DNA of 40,031 bases, taken from Ruminococcus sp. (GTDB taxonomy: Bacteria; Bacillota; Clostridia; Oscillospirales; Acutalibacteraceae). The translations under genes and the position numbers were made by a program. The notes under the pieces are model-generated. The model was not told the DNA's origin and searched no databases. It worked only from the letters and a program-made list of their open reading frames with translations. The stretch is from assembly GCA_004556705.1 (NCBI GenBank), contig SFGA01000017.1, forward strand, positions 1-40,031, written 5' to 3'. Position 1 is the first letter of the stretch. Every line of letters starts with the position of its first letter. Below, piece after piece: positions 17,632-25,012 of the stretch.

Positions 17632-18852
17632 CTAATATAACTCATATTTATCTCTCTTTAGTAAATATTTAGTTATCGGAATATATCTATCTCCTATTGC
17701 AGATACAACTTTATTATAATCATCATTTGTAATATTAGCACCTGTAAATATTTTGCTGATTATAGGCAACTTAACCGGTTGTTTTGGTTCACCTAAAGCA
17801 ATAAATCGCCATTCATTCTCATATCCCCAAAACTCACTTTTAGTAATAATAGCTTTAACCAAATCAGGCATTATTCTCATTACGCTTTCTTGTGTAGCTT
17901 GTCCATTTTCTAAATCAAATTTATCAACAGGAAGCAACGGTCTCTCATTTGAATATATAGCTGGTAAAAGAAAAGCATTAATATTCTCTAATTTGTCTAA
18001 CAAAGAGAAATCGTATTCAATACAAATACCTCTATGTTTATCAGCATAATGTGACCACATTAAAATATTATCTGAAGTCGTTGAAAAGCATGAAACTCCA
18101 ATAGCCATAGATAAACGCATATATAATCCTTTAATCATCTCATTGATTTGATTATATACGTTATTGATATCATCTTCAGAAATTTTTTTACCAAACAAAT
18201 TTGCTAGTTCACTTGATTTCCAAAGCAAGTCTACATTTGGTTCATAAATAATAGAAAATGCCATTTTTGCTTTTTCTATATCAGAAGTATTTTCCAATCC
18301 ATTTATCGCTTCTTTTATCGCCATAGATATTAAGCTGTTTTCAGAAGATTTTAAGTTATCTGGCAAACCTGCATAAATAGTTTCATACAGCAATTTCTTG
18401 TTAGACAAGAAAAACCACAATAGCTTTTCATCGTTTATTTCATCTGTGTTAGTACTATTTATGAATTCATTAAAAGCCGTGTTTCCTTTCAATACTTCTA
18501 AAATTTTATCTTCATTTTCTTGTGAGCTTTCTGAAAAAGCGAATTCAATCTCATCACGACTGGCAGTTTTATTTTTTCCATCAAAGTTCGAATTGACATA
18601 CGGCAGCAAACGCTTATAAACCTGATCAACCGAAACGCCAATATTACTATCGAACGGGTCATTAAACTCGCTAAAATCAGATAAATAAAATACACTATTC
18701 TTAATATTATTTATAGTGTTATCATCTATACTGCAATATTTATATAACTTGATTTTATTAGCTTTCAAATACTCAAATGTTGTTTTACAATCTATCTTAC
18801 TAAAATTATTTTCTACGGTTTCTTGTAAAACCTTGTTTATTAAATCTCCCAT
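17632..18852 (-). CDS. DUF2971-domain protein
   Basis: 406 residues from ATG 18852 (MGDLINKVLQETVENNFSKI), supported by GAGGTG; an upstream in-frame start at 18918 lacks a ribosome site. The family signatures are a KLYKYCSIDDNTINNIKNS opening, LSDFSEFNDPFDS at about residue 70, and NILMWSHYADKHRGICIEY at about 270, plus SEFWGYENEWRFI later. DUF2971 proteins have no settled biochemical role and turn up often on mobile elements and near defence genes. It is 77 bp upstream of the three-gene unit on the same strand and may be part of it or independent cargo. Confidence 0.85.
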   Translation of the reverse strand: MGDLINKVLQETVENNFSKIDCKTTFEYLKANKIKLYKYCSIDDNTINNIKNSVFYLSDFSEFNDPFDSNIGVSVDQVYKRLLPYVNSNFDGKNKTASRDEIEFAFSESSQENEDKILEVLKGNTAFNEFINSTNTDEINDEKLLWFFLSNKKLLYETIYAGLPDNLKSSENSLISMAIKEAINGLENTSDIEKAKMAFSIIYEPNVDLLWKSSELANLFGKKISEDDINNVYNQINEMIKGLYMRLSMAIGVSCFSTTSDNILMWSHYADKHRGICIEYDFSLLDKLENINAFLLPAIYSNERPLLPVDKFDLENGQATQESVMRIMPDLVKAIITKSEFWGYENEWRFIALGEPKQPVKLPIISKIFTGANITNDDYNKVVSAIGDRYIPITKYLLKRDKYELY

Positions 18853-18962
18853 ATTTGCACCTCGCATTTTATGATAATATAATAGCATAATTCTAAATTT
18901 ATGTATAATAAAAATCAAATTGTACTATCTTTTGTGACAATTTTTGCAAAATTAATGTTTTG

Positions 18963-18995
18963 GCTATTTCTTTGTTTACTGCGAAACAAATTTTG
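18963..18995. repeat. Candidate att copy, right end
   Basis: Matches the left copy at 7468-7500 in 27 of 33 positions. Its right-hand flank (to about 19107) is an imperfect copy of the flank right of 19727-19752, as expected if both derive from the same chromosomal side of an insertion site. Confidence 0.5.
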
Positions 18996-19726
18996 AGCAG
19001 TTCAACTTAGCAAAAACGATACTTCCTGTTTTACCATGTAATATACAGGTGCAAAAAGACTGGTGCTCGAGGCAGAGCATCAACTTTTGAGATTTATATG
19101 GATCAAATTGTCTCTTTTATTCTAATCTCCATACATCTAAAAATATTTGATATGCTAATGCAGAATGATTTTTAATAATTTCTAATTATAATAAACTCGC
19201 GATTACAATCGCAATTCAGCAGTTTCTTGAGCAAAGTTCCATCGAAACTATGCAGATTTATGCGTATATCATCACAAGCAAAAATGTGAGATGTTTGAAC
19301 CGAAGTATCCAAGAAACAGAATGAATTTTACTGTATAGGATTTTTATTTCCCATATATACAACAATTGAAAACACAAAAGAGTGACAAAAAATTTAAGAA
19401 GTTGACAAAATATCTTTTTCCCCGCAGTTAATAGAGACCTTTGAAAAACGATTAGCACGTTATTGTGATTTGAAAATTGTTTTTATCGGAAAGATAAAGA
19501 GTTTAGCATTATTATTCGATAATGTAAAAATTTATAATCAATTGAAAACTCGTTAAATATATGTACAAGCAATAATCGACTATGTTCTGGAATGACAAAT
19601 CGCCTTCTCATCACACTATTTAATGAGCTATTACTGTATTAAAATATCATAAGTTAAAATATATCTATCATTTTAATGCATTAGCCGTATCATACAATCA
19701 TTATGCCGTATATTTTGATTTATTTT

Positions 19727-19752
19727 CTTTGTTTACTGCGGAGCAAATTTTG
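19727..19752. repeat. Third copy of the end sequence (possible older att)
   Basis: CTTTGTTTACTGCGGAGCAA, then ATTTTG. It differs from 18970-18995 only in the GGAGC/GAAAC centre and is followed by about 130 bp of similar sequence. This suggests a second, now largely deleted element between 18996 and 19727. Confidence 0.45.
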
Positions 19753-19816
19753 GGCAGATCGGTACAGTAAAAATGATTTGACTTTTCTGCTTTGTAAGGT
19801 AATATATAGGTGTAAA

Positions 19817-19858
19817 AAGGCTGATGCTCGGGGTATAGCATCAGCCTTTGAGATTTTT
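19817..19858 (+). terminator. Terminator-like hairpin, intact copy
   Basis: AAAAGGCTGATGCT / AGCATCAGCCTTT with an eight-nt loop, followed by GAGATTTTTAT. A decayed homologue with several stem mismatches lies at about 19053-19090. Confidence 0.55.
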
Positions 19859-19929
19859 ATATCATCAAATTGTCAGCGGTTATTATATAGTAAGGGACAA
19901 AAATTCCATAGCATCAATAAAGCATCAAA

Positions 19930-20150
19930 TGGCACGCGGTCTTATGGAGAAATTGCAATAAAAGGCTCAACAGAGCCAATCATATCAAGGATTTTCCGCT
20001 TCCAACAGCCACTCCAAAACCGCGTGCCGGGCTTCGTCGCCGAGCGCTGCCGGTGGCAGATGAAGCGAGGCGAGGATGGCGCAGCGGTCAAAATATGGCG
20101 TAACACCGCCATATTTTGGGCACCGCAAGAGGGGTTGTGAAGCAACTTCA
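19930..20150. other. GC-rich foreign fragment with a perfect 12-bp hairpin
   Basis: About 220 bp of markedly higher GC than the flanks, with no credible gene. The stem CAAAATATGGCG / CGCCATATTTTG lies at 20089-20118. I regard it as a leftover of a conjugative element; open frames across it look spurious. Confidence 0.4.
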
Positions 20151-20403
20151 AGTCTGTTTGTATATCATCGTTTATCTTGTGGAGATAATTATTGCTTTTG
20201 TTTTACGGCGATTTTACTTGCTTTTTACATATAGATAAAACTACGGCGCACGGTCTTTTCCGTACGCCGATTTTTCATTTTTGCACTGTTTTCTGTTCAC
20301 TTTGTGCCACACAATCCACGCAATCCGTTTGGTTCATCATCAAAAAAGCATCAATCACAAGTTAAATGCGTTAGTGATTACTTTTTCTTTTTTATATAAT
20401 TTT

Positions 20404-20844
20404 TTATTCTTTGTGTGAATTCATATATGCAGATTTAATGCTGTTTGGTAATTCATCAGGAATCATACTTTTTATCCTATCTTCGTTTCCGTCTTTGATA
20501 GCCTCACTGTAATACCAACATTTGAAATTTAACATATCAAGCGTTTTATTCAACTTGGTAATCTCTGCTTCTACTTGCTTTTTTTGGTTTTCAAACAACT
20601 CTTTTCTTTTGGTATATGTTGAACTTCCTTCCATACACCAAGACATAAATTGCTTAATGTCTTTTATTTGTAACCCTGTTTTTTTCAAGCATTCAATTAC
20701 ACGCAATGCCTCAATTTCATTTTCGCTAAATTGTCTAATTCCCGATGTGCGATTTAATTCAGGAAACAGCCCTTCTTTATCATAGTAACGCAAAGTTGAT
20801 ACCGGTAAATCAAACATTTCAGATACTTGACCGATTGTATACAT
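20404..20844 (-). CDS. MerR-family transcriptional regulator (AdhR-like)
   Basis: 146 residues from ATG 20844, with GGAGG seven bases upstream; in-frame codons further up are not supported. The N-terminal winged helix is classic MerR (MYTIGQVSEMFDLPVSTLRY, YDKEGLFPELNRTSGIRQF), followed by a dimerisation coiled coil (FENQKKQVEAEITKLNKTLD). There is no Cys cluster for metals, so it fits the aldehyde/electrophile-sensing AdhR type more than a metal sensor. It is divergent from the redox operon and very likely activates it from the 19-bp-spacer promoter between them. Confidence 0.9.
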   Translation of the reverse strand: MYTIGQVSEMFDLPVSTLRYYDKEGLFPELNRTSGIRQFSENEIEALRVIECLKKTGLQIKDIKQFMSWCMEGSSTYTKRKELFENQKKQVEAEITKLNKTLDMLNFKCWYYSEAIKDGNEDRIKSMIPDELPNSIKSAYMNSHKE

Positions 20845-20873
20845 ATTTTTTCCTCCAAAAAATAAAAAAACTC

Positions 20874-20904
20874 TTGACCTAAAGTTAGGTTTATGTGCTA
20901 TTAT
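20874..20904 (+). promoter_or_regulatory. MerR-type promoter with 19-bp spacer and operator dyad
   Basis: TTGACC (20874-20879) and TATTAT (20899-20904) are 19 bp apart. That over-long spacing is the hallmark of promoters that MerR proteins untwist. The dyad ACCTAA ag TTAGGT (20877-20890) sits within it. It lies between the divergent regulator and the operon starting at 20968. Confidence 0.8.
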
Positions 20905-20967
20905 CAATATAACAGAGATTAAAAAAATATTCAATAGCGAATTTTAATTTTTAGGAGGTTGAAATAT

Positions 20968-21735
20968 ATGGCAGTAAAACAAACAGCCGGTAGAAAAGAA
21001 TTAGGAGAATTTGCTCCGAAATTTGCCGAATTAAACGATGATGTATTATTTGGTGAGGTTTGGAGCAGAGAAGACAAGTTATCGCTTAGAGACCGTTCAC
21101 TTGTTACAGTTACTTCTTTAATGTCGCAAGGTTTAATCGATTCCGCTTTTCGTTACCATTTGGAAAGTGCTAAGAAAAATGGAATCACAAAAGAAGAAAT
21201 CACGGAGATTTTAACACATAATGCTTTTTATGCAGGATGGCCCAAAGCTTGGGCTGCATTTTGTATGGCAAAAGAAGTGTGGAATGATAAGAACGAGGAA
21301 ACCGAAGATAATACGATTGAAAAACATGCTTCGTCAATGATATTTCCGATTGGTGAGCCGAACGATAGCTTTGCACAGTATTTCAGCGGAAAAAGCTTTC
21401 TCGCTCCTGTTTCTAAAGACCAAGTTGGTATTTTCAATGTAACCTTTGAGCCGAAATGCAGAAACAATTGGCATATTCATAAAGCAAAAAACGGTGGCGG
21501 ACAAATTTTGATTTGTGTTGCCGGACGAGGATATTATCAGGAATGGGGCAAGAAATCTATAGAAATGCTGCCCGGCGATGTTGTGAATATTCCTGCGAAT
21601 GTCAAACATTGGCACGGAGCTGCTACTGATAGTTGGTTTTCTCATCTGGCAGTAGAAGTTCCCGGCGAAGAAATCACAAATGTGTGGCTGGAAGAAGTAA
21701 ATGATGATGTTTATAAATCGAGTACACAAAAATAA
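20968..21735 (+). CDS. Carboxymuconolactone-decarboxylase-like and cupin fusion protein
   Basis: 255 residues from ATG 20968 with AGGAGG upstream. Residues 1-110 match the CMD/AhpD-like fold (LNDDVLFGEVWSREDKLSLR, RSLVTVTSLMSQGLIDSAF, ITEILTHNAFYAGWPKAWAA). The CxxC pair of true AhpD peroxidases is absent, so it is not a peroxidase of that type. Residues 130-250 form a cupin (NNWHIHKAKNGGGQILICVA, GRGYYQEWGKKSIEMLPGDV, PANVKHWHGA), with His residues suited to binding a metal. It is the first gene of the MerR-controlled operon, presumably acting on reactive carbonyls or quinones; substrate unknown. Confidence 0.9.
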   Translation: MAVKQTAGRKELGEFAPKFAELNDDVLFGEVWSREDKLSLRDRSLVTVTSLMSQGLIDSAFRYHLESAKKNGITKEEITEILTHNAFYAGWPKAWAAFCMAKEVWNDKNEETEDNTIEKHASSMIFPIGEPNDSFAQYFSGKSFLAPVSKDQVGIFNVTFEPKCRNNWHIHKAKNGGGQILICVAGRGYYQEWGKKSIEMLPGDVVNIPANVKHWHGAATDSWFSHLAVEVPGEEITNVWLEEVNDDVYKSSTQK

Positions 21736-21747
21736 CGCGGTGATATT

Positions 21748-22077
21748 ATGGCAATTACAGTAAATTTATATTATACAGGCACAAACGGCTCTGCATGAAA
21801 ATTCGCACAGGAAATGATTAAAAGCGGAACAGTTGAACGAATTAAAAAAGAAAAAGGAAATCTTAAATATGATTATTTTGTGCCGTTAGATGATTCAGAG
21901 ACGGTTTTGCTTATTGACAGTTGGAGTTCTCAGGAGGCTATTGACATACATCACGCCTCTCCAATGATGAAAACAATAATGGAATTGCGTGAAAAATATG
22001 ATTTGCATATGCGGGTGGAACGATATGTAGATGACGGAGCAATACAGACAAACGATGAGCAATTTATCCGAAAATAA
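21748..22077 (+). pseudogene. Antibiotic-biosynthesis-monooxygenase-like protein with an in-frame TGA
   Basis: The frame opens at ATG 21748 as MAITVNLYYTGTNGSA, stops at TGA 21796-21798 and continues in the same frame as KFAQEMIKSGTVERIKKEKG, LLIDSWSSQEAIDIHHASPM, MMKTIMELREKYDLHMRVER. This matches the small dimeric ABM fold of about 105 residues. CGA (Arg) to TGA is a single change and relatives tend to have Arg there. ATG 21814 could restart translation but lacks a ribosome site and would lose the first strand. Selenocysteine is unlikely, as no redox motif surrounds it. Everything downstream in the operon is intact. Confidence 0.82.
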
Positions 22078-22097
22078 GAAACAGAGGAGATTTTATT

Positions 22098-22637
22098 ATG
22101 AGTAAAAAAGTTTTAATTTTATCCGGCAGTCCTCGAAAAGGCGGTAACTCTGACATTCTGTGTGATGAATTTGCCAAAGGTGCAACAGAAGCCGGTCATA
22201 ATGTTGAAAAAATTCATGTGTCCGAAAAGAATATACACCCTTGTATTGCTTGTTACCATTGCAGTAAAAATAGCGGTGCGTGTGTATTTAAGGACGATAT
22301 GGCTGAGATTTTACAAAAAATGATTGATGCTGATGTTCTTGTGTTGGCGAGTCCGGTTTACTTTTATTCAATAGATGCTCAGCTAAAAGCAGTTATCGAC
22401 CGTTCTGTTGCTCGTTGGTTAGAGGTTAAAAACAAGGAATTTTATTATATTACTACTATGGCAGACAATGAAAAATCGTCAGCAGACACAACATTGGCTT
22501 GTTTCAGAGGTTATGCCGATTGTGTCGAAGGTTCAGTTGAAAAAGGAACTGTTGTTGCCGGCGGTGTGTATGAAAAAGGTGAAATTAAAAACCACCCTGC
22601 AATGAAACTTGCATATCAAATGGGTAAAAATGTGTAA
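22098..22637 (+). CDS. Flavodoxin-like NADPH-dependent FMN reductase
   Basis: 179 residues, ribosome site AGAGGAG. The FMN phosphate loop is SGSPRKGGNSDILC (residues 8-21). A CIACYHCSKNSGAC cluster follows, typical of this iron-sulfur-flavoprotein-like group, then VLASPVYFYSIDAQLKAVID, which contacts the flavin ring. It probably reduces quinones or nitro/azo compounds. Third intact member of the MerR-controlled operon. Confidence 0.9.
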   Translation: MSKKVLILSGSPRKGGNSDILCDEFAKGATEAGHNVEKIHVSEKNIHPCIACYHCSKNSGACVFKDDMAEILQKMIDADVLVLASPVYFYSIDAQLKAVIDRSVARWLEVKNKEFYYITTMADNEKSSADTTLACFRGYADCVEGSVEKGTVVAGGVYEKGEIKNHPAMKLAYQMGKNV

Positions 22638-22673
22638 GAAAAATTCTATATTATTAAAGAATGGAGCAAAATT

Positions 22674-23843
22674 ATGTTAGGAAATTTTAGTTATTGTAAT
22701 CCGACAAAACTTTATTTTGGAGAAAATTCATTATCCAATTTAAGTGATGAATTGAAAAAATACGGTGATAATGTTGTACTTGTATATGGTACAGGTTCTA
22801 TAAAAAAGAATGGCATTTATGACGATATAATCAAAATTCTAAAAGAAAGTAATAAAAACATCACAGAAATTGAGGGCGTGATGCCAAATCCGACTGTTGA
22901 AAAACTTTATGAAGGTATAGAAATAGCAAGAAATCATAATGCGGATTTTATTCTCGCAGTTGGCGGTGGTTCGGTTTGTGATTTTTCAAAGGCGCTTTCT
23001 GTTTCTGTTAATTGTAATGAAGATCCTTGGGAAAAATACTTTATTCGATTTGAAGAGCCGGATTGTGAAATAATACCGATTGGCTGTGTTTTAACAATGG
23101 TGGGAACAGGCTCGGAAATGAACGCAGGTTCTGTAATTACAAATCAGAATACTAAAGAAAAAATCGGTCATGTCTTTGCAGATGAAAAGATTATGCCGAG
23201 ATTTACAATCCTCAATCCTCGCTTTACAATGACATTGCCGAAATACCAAATGGTGGCGGGAATTTATGATATTTTCAATCATATATGTGAGCAGTATTTT
23301 TCAGGAACTGATGATAATACAAGCGACTATATCAGCGAAGCACTTATGAAAAGTGTTATTCACTCAAGTCTTGTTGCGGTAAAAAATCCTAACGATTACG
23401 AGGCAAGAAGCAATATTATGTGGACTGCTACTTGGGCGCTTAACACTCTTATTGCCAAAGGCAAAACAACCGATTGGGAGGTTCATATGCTCGGTCAGGC
23501 AGTCGGAGGTTATACAAACGCAACCCACGGTATGACGCTTTCTGCTGTTTCTCTCGCATATTACAGATATATTATGCCTTACGGACTTGATAAATTTAAG
23601 CGTTTTGCAATCAATGTTTGGAGCGTTTCCCCTCAAGGCAAAACAGATGAGCAAATTGCAAAAGAAGGATTACTTGCAATGGAAAATTGGATGAACGAAA
23701 TCGGTGTTATTACTAATATATCTGATTTGGGAGTTACCAAAGATGATATAGAAAACATTGCCGATTTAACACTAACAATGGATGGCGGTTATAAGACTCT
23801 TAGCCGTGATGAAAAAATCAAGGTGTTATCTGATAGCTTATAA
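22674..23843 (+). CDS. Iron-containing alcohol dehydrogenase (YqhD/BDH type)
   Basis: 389 residues. The family III ADH features are an NAD(P)-binding loop VGGGSVCDFSKAL (about 96-108), GTGSEMNAGSVITN (about 143), and metal ligands in DIFNHICEQYFSG and the His-rich HMLGQAVGGYTNATHG. It reduces aldehydes to alcohols with NAD(P)H. Last gene of the operon, consistent with aldehyde detoxification under an AdhR-like regulator. A terminator follows within 75 bp. Confidence 0.95.
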   Translation: MLGNFSYCNPTKLYFGENSLSNLSDELKKYGDNVVLVYGTGSIKKNGIYDDIIKILKESNKNITEIEGVMPNPTVEKLYEGIEIARNHNADFILAVGGGSVCDFSKALSVSVNCNEDPWEKYFIRFEEPDCEIIPIGCVLTMVGTGSEMNAGSVITNQNTKEKIGHVFADEKIMPRFTILNPRFTMTLPKYQMVAGIYDIFNHICEQYFSGTDDNTSDYISEALMKSVIHSSLVAVKNPNDYEARSNIMWTATWALNTLIAKGKTTDWEVHMLGQAVGGYTNATHGMTLSAVSLAYYRYIMPYGLDKFKRFAINVWSVSPQGKTDEQIAKEGLLAMENWMNEIGVITNISDLGVTKDDIENIADLTLTMDGGYKTLSRDEKIKVLSDSL

Positions 23844-23915
23844 TATTTATTTATAAATCACCATTTGATTTGGAAAATCTGACCATATAACATTTAATTG
23901 AATATTTAATTACTT

Positions 23916-23946
23916 ACAGCGTGAGGAATTCTCACGCTGTTTTTTC
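23916..23946 (+). terminator. Intrinsic terminator of the redox operon
   Basis: ACAGCGTGAG gaatt CTCACGCTGT followed by TTTTTTC. The remaining 23947-24174 is AT-rich and gene-free, likely the promoter region of the PrsW-like gene. Confidence 0.85.
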
Positions 23947-24174
23947 ATCTGCTCAAATAACGATTATCCGTCTTATATCACAAGGCAAATTCGTTTGTAA
24001 CGCCGATTAACACTTGGTCTTTATCAATTGATTTGAGGTTTTGTTTTTTATTATATATCGTGGTTGGATTTATAATAAACCTTAGCCAAACTTATATTGC
24101 TTTTTAAATTTTATTATAGTATTATATAACTTATGTAATTGCATTTTTTATTTATTCTTCAAGGAGCAAGAAAG

Positions 24175-24903
24175 ATGTTTTATTATTTAATTGAACCGAT
24201 TTTAGTTTATAACTGGATATTGGTGCTGGCGGCAGTTATACCTGCTGTTATATTGATGATAAAAGTATATAAATCAGATCATATTGAAAAGGAAAGTCCG
24301 AGATTGCTGCGAAAGCTCATAATTGCCGGCATACTTTCAACCTTGATTGCAATGATCGAAGAGCGAATAGGACAATGGATTTTAAGCTCTTTTGTTAAGG
24401 AAAATACACAATTATATAATATTTTACTGTATTTTGTCGTTGTTGCCATATCCGAAGAATCCTCGAAATATTTAATGATGAAAAAATATTCTTGGAACAG
24501 CCCGGACTTTAATTGCCAATACGACGGTGTAGTTTACGCAACATTTACATCATTGGGCTTTGCTCTTTGGGAAAACATAAATTATGTATTAAGCTACGGA
24601 TTTTCTACAGCAATTGTAAGAGCAATAACTGCAATTCCCGGACATGCATGCTTCGGCGTTTTTATGGGAATCTTTTACGGCATTGCTAAAAAATACCATA
24701 ACAGAAATCATAATTTTTTAAGCGGAATATTCAGATTTTTCAGTATTTTTGTTCCTGCCCTTTTGCATGGCGGCTATGACTATATCGCAACATTACAGGA
24801 TACTCAAAAGGCATGGTATTTCGTTCCGTTTGTTGCAGTTCTTTTTGTAGTTTCTTATTGTGTTGTAAATAAAAGTGCGAAAAAGGACAGATATATAGAC
24901 TGA
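24175..24903 (+). CDS. PrsW-family intramembrane protease
   Basis: 242 residues from ATG 24175, with AAGGAG upstream (the frame extends to 24139 without a site). About seven to eight hydrophobic segments. The family motifs are AISEESSKYLMMKK (catalytic Glu pair near residue 93), ALWENINYVLSYG, the His in ITAIPGHACFGVFMG and LLHGGYDY near the end. PrsW proteins are membrane-embedded proteases that cleave anti-sigma factors; this one is not next to an obvious target, although a membrane anti-sigma gene lies elsewhere in the window. Confidence 0.85.
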   Translation: MFYYLIEPILVYNWILVLAAVIPAVILMIKVYKSDHIEKESPRLLRKLIIAGILSTLIAMIEERIGQWILSSFVKENTQLYNILLYFVVVAISEESSKYLMMKKYSWNSPDFNCQYDGVVYATFTSLGFALWENINYVLSYGFSTAIVRAITAIPGHACFGVFMGIFYGIAKKYHNRNHNFLSGIFRFFSIFVPALLHGGYDYIATLQDTQKAWYFVPFVAVLFVVSYCVVNKSAKKDRYID

Positions 24904-24950
24904 TAAAATTATCTAAAGAATGCAAAGTGCAGCTTATATAATTCCAACAT

Positions 24951-24995
24951 AGCAAAACAGGCTTACCTTACAATTCGGGGTAAGCCTGTTTCGCT
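24951..24995. terminator. Bidirectional terminator between convergent genes
   Basis: AAACAGGCTTACC / GGTAAGCCTGTTT with a loop of about 11 nt, between the PrsW-like gene and the MATE gene. Confidence 0.75.
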
Positions 24996-25012
24996 AAATA
25001 ATATAAACATTT

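Larger units (their letters stand above)
7468..18995. mobile_element. Integrative and mobilizable element with int, xis, relaxase, candidate oriT and cargo
   Basis: The ends are inferred from an imperfect 33-nt direct repeat (7468-7500 and 18963-18995, 27/33 identical). Differences cluster in an 8-nt centre, as expected of the coupling sequences of Tn916-type integrases. Inside are a tyrosine integrase next to the left end, an excisionase, an HTH/replication-like protein, a RHH accessory protein, a MobL-type relaxase and hairpins resembling oriT. No type IV secretion genes are present, so transfer would depend on a helper element. The 13.4-18.9 kb half is cargo. The exact ends are not proven. 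Confidence 0.72.
18853..20403. other. 1.5-kb gene-free region, probable element scar
   Basis: No open frame here has a ribosome site or recognisable product. It contains the candidate right att copy (18963-18995), a second related end (19727-19752), a degenerate and an intact copy of a hairpin (about 19050-19085 and 19817-19853), and a GC-rich segment (about 19930-20150) unlike its AT-rich surroundings. The pattern fits repeated insertion and loss of related elements at one site. Confidence 0.55.

Noticed and set aside
18853..18918. Longer N-terminus for the DUF2971 protein
   Set aside because: ATG 18852 has GAGGTG upstream and matches the usual start of the family; the extension does not.
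19942..20151. A 69-codon minus-strand open frame in the GC-rich island
   Set aside because: No ribosome site, Cys/Trp/Arg-rich composition typical of spurious frames, and a perfect hairpin runs through it.
21796..21798. Selenocysteine at the in-frame TGA
   Set aside because: No redox motif around it, the ABM fold does not use Sec, and relatives have Arg.
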